Below, piece after piece: positions 10,420 to 23,898 of a stretch of 64,000 nt of DNA. Within the stretch, counting starts at the first letter, position 1. The number at the start of each line of letters is the position of its first letter. The DNA lies in the NCBI GenBank assembly GCA_018894105.1, contig CM032117.1:3189501-3253500 (forward strand), in the 5' to 3' direction. This DNA comes from Jacaranda mimosifolia (lineage: Eukaryota > Streptophyta > Magnoliopsida > Lamiales > Bignoniaceae). The translations under genes and the position numbers were made by a program. Below the pieces are notes generated by a model, which saw only the letters and a program-made list of their open reading frames with translations, was not told where the DNA came from and made no database searches.

Positions 10420-13400
10420 ATGGCAAATCGAGGTCAAAAAAGAACTGAAGCTGTGGATGGATTGCCAGCAGATAAGCGTGCGTGCAGTTCGTTAGAATTC
10501 CGGCCAAGTTCCTCCAATTCATCAGCTCAAACACCAATGAGCTCTGCTCATGAAGCCCACGATGCTGACATGGACACATCATCTTCCACTTCTGGATCAA
10601 CTAGATCTGAGGGTGATATAGAGAGAGAATCTGCTTATGGTTCTTGTGATTCTGACAATAGTATCCATGATTACTATAGGCATCGGTCATTGAGTGATCA
10701 AAGCAAGTTTAAGAAAGTACTGTCAACTTTAAGTGAGGAGGTGGAGGAATCAGTGCAGTTGGCTCTACTCACAGAGCTCTGTGAATTGTTATCCTTTTGT
10801 AGTGATGGTTCTTTATCGAGCCTAATGGTGGACTCATTTTCCCCCATGCTTGTCAGATTGGCAAGGCATGAGAGCAATCCTGATATAATGCTCCTTGCAA
10901 TAAGAGCAATAACTTATTTGTGTGATGTTAATCCCCGATCCTCAGGTTTTCTTGTGAGGCACGATGCGGTCCCTGTCCTTTGTCAAAGACTAATAGCGAT
11001 TGAATACTTGGATGTGGCAGAGCAAGTATGCTGCTGAAACTTTTTATGGATACCTGTTTAGTTTGTGCACTTGCTAGGATAACCTTATTGTTTGGGTACT
11101 AAGTATATTGACATTGCTCTTTTTTTTAAACTTATTTTCTGTTTCCAATTTAGTGTTTGCAAGCGCTAGAGAAAATATCACGTGAACAGCCACTTGCTTG
11201 TTTGCAATCTGGCGCAATAATGGCTGTTTTAAGATATATTGATTTCTTCTCAACGAGTGTGCAGGTATTTTCTAACATTGATTTATTAAATATTTTTCTA
11301 CTGAGGAATATATGTTCTTCTATTTTTGTGGTTATGGCATTTAAAACTGAGGTTTCTTTTTTCCCTCTTTCTGTTTGTTTTATTGTATCCTAGAGGGTTG
11401 CACTTTCTACTGTGGTCAATACATGTAAGAAACTATCTTCTGAATCTCCTTCACTTTTCATGGAGGCAGTTCCAAATTTGTGTAATCTTCTCCAGTTCGA
11501 GGATAGACAGGTACACCTCCTGCAAAACTTAATCTGTGAATAATTTCTCTTATAAGCACGTCCATTTCCGCATTCTGACCTTCAATCTTTTGTCTTTAAT
11601 TTTTAGCTTGTTGAGAGTGCAGCCACTTGCTTGATTAGAATAGGGAAGCAAGTGTATTGTTCTCCAGATTTGTTGGATGAAATTTGTAACCACGGGCTGG
11701 TTCAGCACACCCTACATCTCATAGGCTTAAATAGCCGTACTACCCTTTGTCAACCAACATATATTGTAAGCAGAAGTTCATATTTGAGAAACCTACTGCC
11801 CTTAAAATTCTCCTCCAAAGTTCACCATGAATTTCATAATTGGTTGGCAGGGGTTGATAGGATTACTCGTCAAGTTCGCCACTGGCTCTACTGTTGCTTT
11901 CAGGACACTTTTTGAGCACAATATTAGTAACACAGTTAAGGACATGCTATCTACTTACAATCTGTCGGATGGATTGCAGTCTACCCCCATGGTGGATGGG
12001 CATCACAGTCAGGTTGGCCACTATGATCTCTCTTTCCCTCTGTGTCTCTCTCTCTCTCACACAAACACGGAGATGTGCAAACTAGTCTTGCTAAGTGATG
12101 TTTGAATCTGATTATCATTTGGTATCATATTGGCTATAGCCAGGACGAGTGTTTGTTCTTGTGTGCCTTCATTAGAAACAATCTGACATTGACCTGCATT
12201 TGGGTATTGGAATGCTAACTGTAACCGTTTTGCTAGTTGATTTTATGAAGAAAGGTAATATGATCAATTTCATTGCATGAATATAGAGTTTTGAGATATA
12301 GCAAGTCTATGTTAACTTCATCTGATGGAAGGACTTCATAACATGGGTGATATAGGAAGTGCTGCTTCTTCATCTTCTTCGTGCTTAATCTTTGGTAAAC
12401 CTACATGTTGAATTGCTTAAAGTGTGTATCCGATGGTATTCTAGGAATGGAAATTGAAAATCCACCTGAAATTCATTCCTCTGAAGTGGACTCAGTGAAA
12501 CTTTGGCTCATACATGAGAATTTGCTTTCAGAAATGGAATTCTGAGATTGAATGTCTATCCAAGAGTGTTCTCCATGGGAGGTTATACCCTTTCAGTTAA
12601 GCAGATTTCGAAAGCGATTTGAAGGGTAACTTTATTAAGACATTTTCATAATTAGTTATAGCTGTACTAATGTTTGGCATGGCAATCTTGGATTGACTTT
12701 AACCTTATTGGAGGGGGGAAGAGTGGGGTAGTTGGTGGAGGGGTTGCACAGGAAGGGTGAGGTGGGGCAATGTGCTATTTGGGGGAGGTCATAGATGATC
12801 ACTATGCTTTTTTTTTTCTTTTTCTTTTTTTCTGAACCATTGCTTTTTGGTTATTCAAAGTGGCAAATTTTGCTCTTTACTTGGTGAGGTGTTGTAGACC
12901 TTCTTAATCCAAGAAAAGAGACTAGTTAATCGGTTAAGTTCATTTAGGTAGTTAGCAATCGCCTGACACACTCCCATTTCGAGATGATTTGAAGGCAAAA
13001 ACTGGGATCCTGAAATACATGTATACAGTGATGAGAGGCCTGCTGTGGAGCCAAACCTCCGACTAATGATCAGAGAAGCGACTGAGGAATTTCGTGCTTG
13101 TTTAGAATCAGTAAAGGACACTGAAGATATTTTCCCCTCGGTGTCCCCAAGCATTTGCATGACAATTGAAGAAATACATCACATGTATATTTACATGCAT
13201 ATATACATACATATATACGTACATACATAGATACACACACATATGTTTAAATGTAACTGGAGAATCATTTGGTCATGCCACTCCTAATTTGAAGAGGAGC
13301 ATGAGTTTTTTTTATAATTCTGTTGGTGACTATTTTGCTTAACTATAGCCTCTGCAAAATAAGAAGTTTAAGATGCATTTGGTGAGTATAAAATTTGAAC

Positions 13401-16400
13401 TTTGGATCATTAGTCATTCTAAAATATTGAACTTTGGATCATTATTCATTGTAAAATATTGAGGCTTCCTTCTTATTTTTCAGATACATGAAGTTTTGAA
13501 GTTGTTGAATGAGCTTCTGCCGACAATTACCGCAGAACAGGATGGTCAACAAAAGTCAGACAAAGAAGCTTTTCTTTTAAACAATCCTGATATTCTGCAG
13601 AAGTTTGGAGTTGATCTGCTTCCTATCTTGATTCAGGTTGGTGTCTTACATGTCTTACATGATATGTTAGTCCACACTTTTCCCTCTGCAGTGTTTTTAC
13701 TTGTCCTTTTCGCAGGTGGTGAATTCTGGTGTGAATCTTTTTATATGTTATGGCTGTCTATCTGTTATCAATAAGTTAGTCCATTTCAGCACATCTGACG
13801 TGCTTCATAGTTTGCTACAAACTGCTAACTTTTCAAGGTGAAAGGGGTTTTGTCTCTATCCTATAACTTAGTTAGCTATATATGATTATTATTACTTTTT
13901 TTTAATTTATTTTGTCCATTTTATTTTCTAATCTAAAGTGTGGCTAAAACCTGTATTGAGTGGCAGCTTTTTGGCTGGTGTTTTTATGAGGAAGGATCAT
14001 CATGTGGTGCTATTGGCCCTTCAGATTGTTGATGCTATAATGCTCAAGCTTCCGAACGTGTACTTGAATTCATTTATCAAAGAAGGCGTCCTCTTTGCCA
14101 TCTATGCAATACTTTCTCCAGATAAAGGTTTGAAGCCCTCTCCAGTTTTTGATGGCATCCAGTTGGAAAATGATGCAACTCTAAAATCAGCTTCGCAAGA
14201 TGTACATAGATGCCCATGCTTTGCATTTAATATTGGTCAGTCTTCAAATGCTTCACCAAATGGGACCTGCAAGCTTCAGAAAGATGCTGTTCAGAATCTT
14301 GCGAAACACATATGGACTACTTACTTCGAGACAGAATCAGTGAACCCTGAGAATGGAGTAACCGATATTCTTCAGAAGCTGAGAACTTTATCCACTGGAT
14401 TGACATCCCTGGTGAACAAGTCCCTGGAAGATGCATCGTCTAGTCAACACGAAGAAGAGATTTATGATCTTTTGTGCCAAATTATGTTGGAGCTTAATGA
14501 AAAAGATTCTATCTCCACTTTTGAGTTTGTGGAGAGTGGAATTGTAAAAGCACTAGTCAATTACCTATCAAATGGCAGGCATCTTGTTGGACAAGAAGAT
14601 AGTGAAGCAGGAAATGACTTGTGCATTATTGAAAAAAGATTTGAGATATTTGGACGACTATTGTTGTCCGGTGCTGACCTGGCCCCAGAGAAATTTCCAC
14701 TTCTGACACTAATACGGAGATTACAAAGTGCTCTGTCTTCTGTTGAAAATTTCCCTGTCATCTCGAGCCATACATGTAGGCGAAGGAACTCTTATGCTAC
14801 AGTTCCATATGGGCGTTGCACTTCATACCCATGCCTGAAAGTTCAGTTTGTAAGAGAAAATGAGGAGGACTGTCTATGTGATTATGGTGAAGATGTTGTA
14901 AATGTTGACCCCTTTGTGCCTTTCGATGAAATTGAAGGATATTTGTGGCCTAGAGTGAGTAATGACAATACCAGGAATTTGACCGCGGGCTCGAAGGATT
15001 CAAGGGAGAAAGATAGCTATTCACCATCAGATTCAAGCACTTCTCAGGGCAAAAGTGCAGATGTTATAGCATCCACAGAAATGCTACTTGATGTTCACAA
15101 ACAGCAGGTTCATACTGGTCTATGACACCCATTTCTGGCTGACTAATTTACCCCTTTGCAGCATTTTGTGGAACATGGCATTCAACTGTATTGCTCTATC
15201 CATATATTATACACTAGGTGGCATATAATAACACTTCTTTTTGTTCCTTTGCAGGAGGGAAAACCGAATTTGTTGTTGTCTTCACCAGCAGAGACATCCA
15301 GTTTTGCACAAAAAACAATGAATCCAGGCCCAGCAGATGTAACTGATGTTAAAATAGTATGTTTGTTTCTACCTGGTCATTGATAGATACTTGTGTGTCA
15401 GTTTATTTTTTATATATCCTTTCCACTTATTTTGGTCTCCCACTATTGCTTTCACACGACAATTATCTATGCGTGTGTGTTCAGTTTTTTCTTCTTGCTG
15501 TCGCAGTCTGTTTGATTCTATGGCTGTTATTTCAGTGTTAAGATGATACTTATACTTTTTCTACCTTATTCTAAGGATCCTGTTGAGCAAGTGGAGCATA
15601 ATCCTATTCAAGTGGATGGTGGTAAAAATATGGATCATCTAGAATGCACTAATAGTGAAGATACTTCAGCAAAGTTGTTATTTTATTTGGAAGGGCAACA
15701 ACTGAGCTCTGAATTGACACTATATCAGTCTATTCTCAAACAGCAAACTGAAGCAGAGCATGATAACATCCCAAGTGCTAGCTTGTGGACTCGTATATAC
15801 AAAGTAACTTACAAAAGACATGTGACGACCAAACCAATTCATGCCAATCCTAGTAGTGATGAGGCTCTATGTTCTCTTTTATCTAGAAAAGCCTCGTTAT
15901 TTCAGTACACTCCATTTTTTTCTCACATGTTTGTTTCTGAAGTTCACTTCAAGATATTTGGTCCAACTAATGATATATTATCCCTTCTGAAAAGCCTGGA
16001 AGGAATAAACAGATTGAGATTTCATCTGATGTCTCGTGAGAGAACATACGCATACGCAGAAGGAAGAATAGATGATTTGGATATGTTAAATGCAGCGGTT
16101 TATGAAGTTCCCCAACATGAATTTGTCAACAAGAAGTTAACAGAAAAACTAGAACAGCAGATGCGGGATCCTATGGCTGTCTCTGTTGGGGCCATGCCTG
16201 CATGGTGTACCCAGATAATGGCATGGTGCCCATTCTTACTTGGTTTTGAAGCAAGGTGTAAGTATTTTCGACTGGCAGCATTAGGCCGATTGCCAGTTCA
16301 ATCTCTTTCAGCGTCTCATGGTAATGCTGGAGGTTCCGGTGGCAGGCAGCAAAATCATGGAAACTTTCCTCGCAAGAAGGTTTTGGTTCATCGGGATAAA

Positions 16401-18274
16401 ATACTAGAATCTGCTGCCCAGATGATGGAAGTCCATGCCCTTCAAAAGGTTCTTTTAGAGGTTGAATATAATGAAGAGGTGGGGACTGGTCTTGGTCCAA
16501 CATTGGAATTCTACACATTGGTCTGCCATGAGTTTCAGAGATGTGGCTTAGGTTTGTGGAGAGATGACTCTGCCTCACTTCACTGCACAACGGATTTGAA
16601 AGCTGAGAATTCTGGACTTCTGGTGTCTCCTTTTGGACTCTTCCCCCGCCCTTGGTCACCTTCGCTGAGCACATCAAGGAGCACGACATATTCGGAAGTG
16701 ATTAAAAAGTTTTCTCTTCTGGGACAGATAGTTGCTAAAGCTCTTCAAGATGGCAGGGTTTTAGATCTTCCGCTCTCAAAGGCTTTCTATAAACTCATTC
16801 TGGGGAAGGTATGATGGTTTTGGTATCAACCACTTAATATGTTATGATTTACCAATTTTCCATTTAGTTGAGATATTCCATTGTCCTTTATGTAGGAACT
16901 TACTTTGTACGACATCCAGTCATTTGATCCTGCATTGGGTAGGGCTCTTTTAGAGTTCCAGGCTGTTGTTGAAAGGAAGGAGTATCTGAGGTCCCTTTAT
17001 GCTGAAGAATCACGTGATCTTGATGTGTGCTTGCGGTACACAAAAATAGAGGATCTATGCCTTGATTTTACCCTTCCTGGTTATCCAGATTATGTTCTTG
17101 TGTCTGAGTCTGATCCCAAGATGGTTAGCTTCTGCAGTCTTTCTACCATTTTCATTTGTCTGATATTTAGTTTGATAAATCCGATGAATACATACTTATT
17201 TAACTGGATTTTGATATAGGTAAATCTGTATAATTTGGGGGAATATGTCAAATTCATGGTAGACGCAACAACAAAATCGGGAATAGCTAGACAAGTGGAA
17301 GCATTCAAGTCAGGGTTTGATCAGGTTTGTTGTGCTGATTATTAATGGTCATTTACTTTAGTTTTTGGAGGTGCATTCTGAATTCTGAATTCTGTTTCTG
17401 TTTCGAAGATTTTATTGATTGACAAGCTTATAATGTTATATTTCTCCATTTATTTTAATGGCTTTCAGGTCTTTCCTATTGGACATCTCAAGGTTTTCTC
17501 AGAAGAAGAACTCGAGCGTTTACTATGTGGAGAACACATGATCTGGAATGTATGCTTCTTATACTTTCTGTTAACTAATCTAACTTCTTGTATAAAGGCA
17601 TTCATGGTCATCTAGTGGGCAACTAAATTCTTTTTAACCTAAATTTGACTTCTTGAATACAGTCAGATGAACTTTTGGATCACATCAAATTCGACCATGG
17701 CTACACAATTAGCAGCCCCCCCATTGTAAATGTCAGTATAAATCTGTTGGTTGCATTTGATTTCATATCTGATTATTTTCATATTTCATCTAATTGATAT
17801 TGATTTTAACAATCAGTTACTGGAGATCATGCGAGAGTTTGATCTGGAGCAGCAAAGAGCATTCTTGCAGTTTGTGACTGGGACACCCCGGCTTCCAACT
17901 GGAGGGCTGGCTTCTCTCAACCCTAAACTGACAATAGTTCGGAAGGTTAGAATAAAATATATTCCTCGAATACAAGTTTCGTTGATTTTTCTACTGCATT
18001 AACTGAGTAAAGAATTTCCTGTTCTCTCATTTTTTGACAGCATTGTAGCAAGGGGATAGATGCTGACTTGCCTAGTGTGATGACCTGCGCAAATTACTTG
18101 AAGCTTCCTCCTTACTCTTCAAAAGTTCACTCCCATTCTTTTCTTCTCATCTTTTCTTCATTCTTTGTTGGACGATGATATTTAAGATTTCAAGTGTTCA
18201 TTTTGCAGGAAGTTATGAAAGAGAAGCTCTTGTATGCCATAACAGAGGGACAGGGGTCATTCCACCTTTCATAA
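10420..18274 (+). CDS. UPL4: HECT-type E3 ubiquitin-protein ligase UPL4
   Basis: Seventeen coding exons are frame-consistent: 10420-11025, 11154-11264, 11394-11510, 11607-11765, 11851-12012, 13484-13636, 13716-13837, 13967-15107, 15255-15356, 15576-16808, 16896-17123, 17220-17324, 17469-17549, 17663-17731, 17817-17945, 18041-18124 and 18209-18274. They give about 1555 residues, close to Arabidopsis UPL4. An acidic Ser-rich N-terminus is followed by an armadillo-like helical region ([28 protein letters not shown]), a divergent middle, and a C-terminal HECT domain. The HECT domain has [11 protein letters not shown], the SSPPIVN region and [11 protein letters not shown]; the catalytic Cys codon is 18086-18088 (about residue 1522). 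It passes ubiquitin from E2 through this Cys to substrates. The start [17 protein letters not shown] matches UPL4 rather than UPL3. Two eroded fragments of this gene lie at 46.8-49.3 kb. Confidence 0.95.
12013..13483. other. Long UPL4 intron 5
   Basis: The largest intron of the gene (1.47 kb). It contains a T-rich run near 12810, a tetranucleotide ACAT/TATA-rich stretch at about 13180-13245, and a short direct repeat around 13397-13466 (GAACTTTGGATCATT twice). No nested gene was recognised. Confidence 0.6.
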
Positions 18275-20990
18275 TCTCCCACATCATCGCTGAACAGGTA
18301 CATAACATGTGAATATGAATTTAGGTTGTAGTGGTGCTGCTGTACATAATGCAAGAAGCTGGTTTATATTTCTGAGTAGCTTTGGTGATTGGAGGAGCTG
18401 ATTGAGACAGAAAAAGAGGAAGACGTTCTTTCTTCATTTCAGTCTAGTTGTGTATATATATGAGGTCCACTGGTTAGCGCGAGTAGATCAGGTTTCCCAG
18501 GTGAATGAGTAGGCAAATGATCTTTTTCTTGTTGGCATATTGTGCCAACATGTCCTTGCGCTCTAAGACTGTACAGTTTCTCTTTTTACTCGTTTATATG
18601 ATAAGTTTCTTTTGTTGACATGGAAATATTGAATTTTCAGCTGCATAAATCTATCCGGAAGGAGCATTTCGTTTGGGTCTGTATATATCAGCATGCTGTC
18701 TCTTGAATCACTAGTAATGCTTTCACCGTTTCGGTTTTCTGGTCTTTTTACTGTTTATTAACTAATATTGTATTCCATAAGGATCCGTTTACTTTGATAT
18801 TAGATGTATAATACATAGATTAAACGTAAAATTATATGTAGGATGACTCATCCATCATTTGGGGCTCGTTTAAGCTGTGAAATGATGGGATGACATGAGG
18901 AATGAAGTATAGCATTAGGATGATGTACTTTTTAAGTGATATTTACTTGGTGGAATAAAAAAGGTTGTGGATGTGGATAACTACAGCGATTGTTTATTTG
19001 AAATATTGTGATAATTATTGAAAAGATTGAAATACTTTGAACTTGGAAATAGTTTTAGATGACTCAATTGCAGGCTGTCAAGGAACTTAAAGGGTTTATT
19101 CGAAGTTGAGAAGAGTAGTTCTATATATTAGATTGATGTCAGAACTTTGTGTAATTCTGAAAAATGCGTCTAAACTTAATCCAATTAGCTGATGTTTGAA
19201 ATTTGATAGGACCGCAAGAAAATAACTCCATAAACATTTGTCATCTCGTAAAAATTATAATTAATTTTATACAGTAATGACAAATGTTGGAATTTAAATG
19301 CTATGGTGGAGCTTAGGTAGTGGCGATAAGAGTAGGAAATTAATTAGGAGGAAGGCTTTCTGGTACGGTTGCGAGCATTTTCAATTAGAAGGGTCAACAA
19401 TAAACAGCTGGATCTATTAACTTCTGTGTCGCTTTCAAGATGGGGCTGCCTTAAATGCTATTGCTTTGAACTTGACCATGAAACTCCAACTCTTGCTCTT
19501 TGAACTCTAGTCTTTCAACAGAGCACAGAACTTAATATTTTAATTGAGTTTGGATGCACTCTTTTTGGGACTCTCCTTTTTCGTTAAGTCAGAGAGCACC
19601 CGCAGCAGGTTTCTTTCCGTCCTCGAATCTTTTGGAGCTTGAGGATTACTCCGTGGCAGTCTCTTGCACTACAAAGCTCCCTAGAACTAGAGTTGGGACC
19701 GTTTGATGCTCTTCTTCGTTATTTCGCTTTGTTGGTAGATTAGTGTAAAGAGGGTTGGAATGCCTTACGAAATTGGTTGAGGGCTTTCGCTTCTTGAATT
19801 AAAACGTGATGACCGGTGGAAGAACCTCCAACCTCCAGCAAGGGTTGATTGTGATGTGGCGGAATGCAGTTACAGTAAATAAGATTTGTTGGATTTGCTG
19901 GAAGACAAAAGAAGATATGAAGACATAATTTAATTTAGAGAAAGTCTTATATGGTAATTGACCTTTTCATCCTACAGGACAACGATTGCATATATTTTTA
20001 TCCCAGAAAATGGATCAAACACCATATTTCCAATTTATCTTGTATGGTGGTGGGCTTGGTTTATCTGTCGAGCTTTTATCACAAAATTGTTGTTTGGTTC
20101 ACCATTAGTACAACATGATAAAATTTAAGAAATTACATCTATCTTTAATAATGTATCCATATAATTCTAATCATGCTAACTAATTGTCTTTGGAGGGCAA
20201 TTTAGACATTCCAAGTCGGAATTCTCATGATTTTTAATGAGGGGATAAATTAACCCATTGGTTTAGATGGGTTCAACTAGTTATCATTACTTTTCGTATT
20301 GTAAATATGGGCTGACAATGTATATGTGGGCCAAAGTGTTCATTATCATACAAACATAATATTTAACTAGTTTGAGAAAATTGCTTCATCAAACATTTTC
20401 TTTCAAACCAAATTAAGCCCAAGAGTTTTGAATATAAGTGAGCAGCCTGTCCAAAAAGTATGTAATTAGTTTAAAGGTATCACGTTGCATATATCATATT
20501 TTTCCTTTTTTTTCTTCTTTTTAAAAAATTATTTACACATATACATGTCAAAAGATCGCTCGGTTTAAACCCCTGCCCTTATATTTTATGTTTGAATCTT
20601 ATATCATTGAGATGAAGGTCACTTTGTAAAATGTAATATTTGAGGTTTAATATTTCGAGAACTCTAGGTACATGTATACATATATAAATTTAGAGAATAT
20701 ATATATATATATATATCATTTAAAAGGGGGCCATAATAACTTCTCAAGCCGGTACACAACGTTCTCGCGTGTACGCAAGGAGAAATAGAACTTTTTCTCT
20801 CTTTGTTGCACAATACACGTGATAAGCTTGAAAAAAAAGGGTCCAATTCTTCTACAATGCTCACTAGATTTTCAACATTATAAATTTATTTTTAATATAA
20901 TAATATTCTTAATAAAAATATTTTGTGGAAAAACAATTAGAAACATTGGGTTTCTCAAAAAAATCATACGATATATCATGAAATTTGCGA
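18275..20990. other. Intergenic DNA between UPL4 and EBP2
   Basis: It starts with the UPL4 3' UTR. The rest is AT-rich with a TA run at 20696-20718. The stretch about 19290-19870 is less AT-rich, but I could not match it to any family in six frames. No RNA gene was seen. Confidence 0.5.
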
Positions 20991-21010
20991 CATCATGAGA
21001 GTCATGCTTG

Positions 21011-21193
21011 GATGGGCCGAATTCCGGCCCATCCCCTATATTGGACCTGAGGCCCATTTTCTAGATTGGGCTCCAAAATAACGGTTGTGCCCATGGGCTT
21101 GGGGTCATTGGCTGGCGGACCGCTTCAGTGATAGCGAACGCTTGGCTCATTAAACCCCTAGCCGAATCGCAATTTATCGGAGTAAAACCCTAA
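21011..21193 (+). promoter_or_regulatory. EBP2 promoter: site II cluster and telo-box
   Basis: Several TGGGCC/GGCCCA-type site II motifs are crowded together: 21013-21018 and 21026-21031 (inside an inverted repeat 21011-21033), 21051-21056, 21066-21071 and 21088-21098. A telo-box AAAACCCTAA follows at 21184-21193. In plants this pair is the known signature of TCP-regulated ribosomal-protein and ribosome-biogenesis genes, which fits the EBP2 gene just downstream. The functional link is inferred. Confidence 0.7.
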
Positions 21194-22018
21194 TTTCATT
21201 CCCTTCTGCCTCTCATGCCGCTTAAGTCTCCTATTTCTCTCATTTTCACAGCATCAAAGTTCACTCTCTCTCCCTCTCTCGTTGAAATCTGAACTAAGAG
21301 CTTTATTCTTACTTGAGGTTTGTATTTCTTTTTAATGATTTTAGATCTCTAGTTTTGATTATGTTGAGTGGATTTTATCAAACCTATTGTATAAGAGCTG
21401 ATGGATCTAGTTTGCAAGAAACGTTTATAGTTTTCGTAATTTCCAGTTGGGGTTTATTGTTCTTCTTCATCGAAACAAATTTTCTTATATGCTGTAGGGT
21501 TTTTAGGTTGGTTCATTCATATGAGTTTGCATTTCTTTTTAGGTTTTTAAATGTTTGATTGTAATTGTCTGTGGAAGTAGAATTTTCCTATTTGAAGCAT
21601 TGTCTGTACTTTTTGTTTTTGGGCTGTGGGTGATTGGGTCAAATTTATGAGGTTACACAATGTAATGTAGCTATTTTGGGAGAGCGATCAGTCTACTCTG
21701 AATTTTTTCTCATGTAACAATTGAACTACTGAGGACTCCTTGAAAGATATATGAGGAAAATTGATTATTAACTAAATGGGAGTTATATGTTAAAATCAAT
21801 GAATAATATGCTGGCTTCCAATCTGAAGCCAGGGTGAGGAACTTGTATCTTTTTCTGTTTGTACATTCCGTCGCCACTTACGATGTTGTTTGTTAATGTC
21901 TTTAACATTGCAATAATCTTATATGTGCTTTGGAGCTTCAGGCAGTTGATTTTGTTTTCCTCCCGGTTTTTGTTTCGTTTACCAGATAACTGTGTTTCTC
22001 CAAGAAGAAGAAACAATC

Positions 22019-22885
22019 ATGCAGAATAATGCAACAATGAATGGTACTGAGATGGAAGATGATGATCCTGTGGTTTCTGAGTCTGAATCTGAAGATGATG
22101 TGAGATTAAGTGAGCCTTCAAAGACCGCTGTAAACGACAAGGCTGGCTTGCTTGATAAATTTGGAGATATCAGCTGGCCTGAAAATGTAGACTGGATACA
22201 TAAGCTTGCAATTGATATTGATCAGGAGCAAGAGGTGGATGTGAATGATGATCTTGCTCGGGAGCTTGCTTTCTATACACAGGCACTTGAGGGTGCAAGG
22301 CAGGCATTTACAAAGTTTCAATCAATGGGCCTGCCTTTCCTTAGGCCTTCTGACTATTATGCAGAAATGGTAAAGTCTGATTCACACATGGAGAAAGTGA
22401 AGGGCCGCATCTTGGCAGAGAAGAGAAAGGTTGAGGAGGCTGAGGAGAGAAGGAAGGCGAGGGACAACAAAAAGTTAGCCAAGGAGATACAGGTGCAGAA
22501 GTTGAAGGAGAGGGCTAAACAGAAGAAAGAAGAGATAGAATCTGTAAAGAACTGGAGGAAGCAAAGAAAGCAGAGTGGGTTTGCTGGGGGTGATAAAGAT
22601 GGTGACCTTAGTTTGGCTTTTGAAGATGGAAAAGCATTTGAGAGAACAAGTAAGAAGAGGCCAGGAGTTGCTCCTGGAGATCGTTCTGGAGGTAAGACAA
22701 AACAAAGTGGTGGAAAGGGGAAGAAAGGATTTGACAAAAAGAGGAAGGATAGGGAACATCGGAATTCCAAATTTGGATTTGGTGGGAGGAAAGGGTTGAA
22801 GAAGCAGAACACGGCTGAAACCACGAATGATTTCAGAGACTTTAAGAAAAGCAATTTTCCCAACAAAAAGAAACAGAAAATATGA
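22019..22885 (+). CDS. EBP2: rRNA-processing protein EBP2 homologue
   Basis: A single coding exon of 288 residues. A leader intron is likely (donor about 21318, acceptor 21985). EBP2 is a nucleolar assembly factor for 27S pre-rRNA processing and the 60S subunit. The sequence shows an acidic N-terminus (ESESEDD), the conserved core WPENVDWIHKLAIDI, ELAFYTQALEGARQAF, PFLRPSDYYAEMVKSD-HMEKVKGR, a coiled-coil-like Lys/Glu/Arg segment, and a basic tail with RPGVAPGDRSGGK and repeated KKRK clusters suited to nucleolar targeting. The ATG at 22019 is chosen over an upstream in-frame GTG because plant nuclear genes start at ATG and the GTG lies only six bases after the intron acceptor. Confidence 0.94.
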   Translation: MQNNATMNGTEMEDDDPVVSESESEDDVRLSEPSKTAVNDKAGLLDKFGDISWPENVDWIHKLAIDIDQEQEVDVNDDLARELAFYTQALEGARQAFTKFQSMGLPFLRPSDYYAEMVKSDSHMEKVKGRILAEKRKVEEAEERRKARDNKKLAKEIQVQKLKERAKQKKEEIESVKNWRKQRKQSGFAGGDKDGDLSLAFEDGKAFERTSKKRPGVAPGDRSGGKTKQSGGKGKKGFDKKRKDREHRNSKFGFGGRKGLKKQNTAETTNDFRDFKKSNFPNKKKQKI

Positions 22886-23898
22886 AATGCTTAAATGTGT
22901 ATCTTTTCAGCTAGCGAGGAAAAGGGATAGATTGATAGATGGATTGGAGAGTTCAATTGCATGTATTTCCTGTGTTAGAATTTACGATGAATTTGATGGC
23001 TTCTTGTGGCTAGTTTAGCCTCTAATTTTAATCTAAGCAGCAAGCACACGCTACTGTGTTATTCAGTTGAGTTCCATTTACGTTGAAGCGAGATTACAAT
23101 ATCTTATGCAGGAGGCATACCTTGTCCATTGTGAGTTATTGTAGTTGAGTTTCTTGCAGGTGTAGTGTTGTAACTTGAATTTCAAAACGTTGAGTTCTCT
23201 GTATTCCCAGGGCTGCTATTGGCCAAGACTCCTGTTAGCATTCTTTGCTTGAGTTCAGTCGTCTCTGCCTTGAGTGACCATTCTACAGCTGGATTTGCAG
23301 CCCTTGTTCTTATTTTCTGCATTTTTGTGTATTCCGTATTAGATGGATGTTAAAATCGCATTTTACACTACATAATCTTTACCCGTCTGGATGTTTTCAC
23401 AGGTCATTTGAAATCTTATTATCTGTCTTCCTACATAATTTTCCCCTTGAGTATACCCTTTGCCAGATATTTCAAAGCTGATTTGTGAAGATCACCTATT
23501 ATATCTGTTTGCCTCTTCTTTGTAACATCGAATATTCTAATATAGTGAACAAAATAACAGAAGTAAATAAATTCATTAATCAAAAAGTTACTTAATATAC
23601 CAATTAAAATATTTATAGGCATGCAACACGCATATTTTATTAACAAAAATAAAAATAAATATTGTCGGGTCAGCTGCAGTGAACAAAAAGGATGATGGCC
23701 AATAAATGATGGCTGAAGTTTTACATCGTACATGTTATATTTTTATTTTTTATTTTATTAACATTTGCTCATCAAAAACGTATTTATATCTATATGCGTG
23801 AAAGCAATATAATTGAATTAATTGACAACCTACCTAGTATCCAAGAAAATTGAAGTAAGCGTCGACGTTTCGAAATTCAAAGTGGCGCGAAAAGAAAC
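22886..23898. other. EBP2 3' UTR and spacer
   Basis: AT-rich, with short tandem-like TTTTATTTTT words near 23740. The PPR gene start codon follows. No coding signal was found. Confidence 0.5.

Noticed and set aside
16171..16689. 172-residue open frame on the minus strand
   Set aside because: It lies wholly inside UPL4 exon 10 on the opposite strand and has no family features; it is a shadow of the HECT coding sequence.
22357..22866. 169-residue Phe/Leu/Ser-rich minus-strand frame resembling a membrane protein
   Set aside because: It is the complement of the Lys/Glu-rich EBP2 coding region, which produces hydrophobic shadows.
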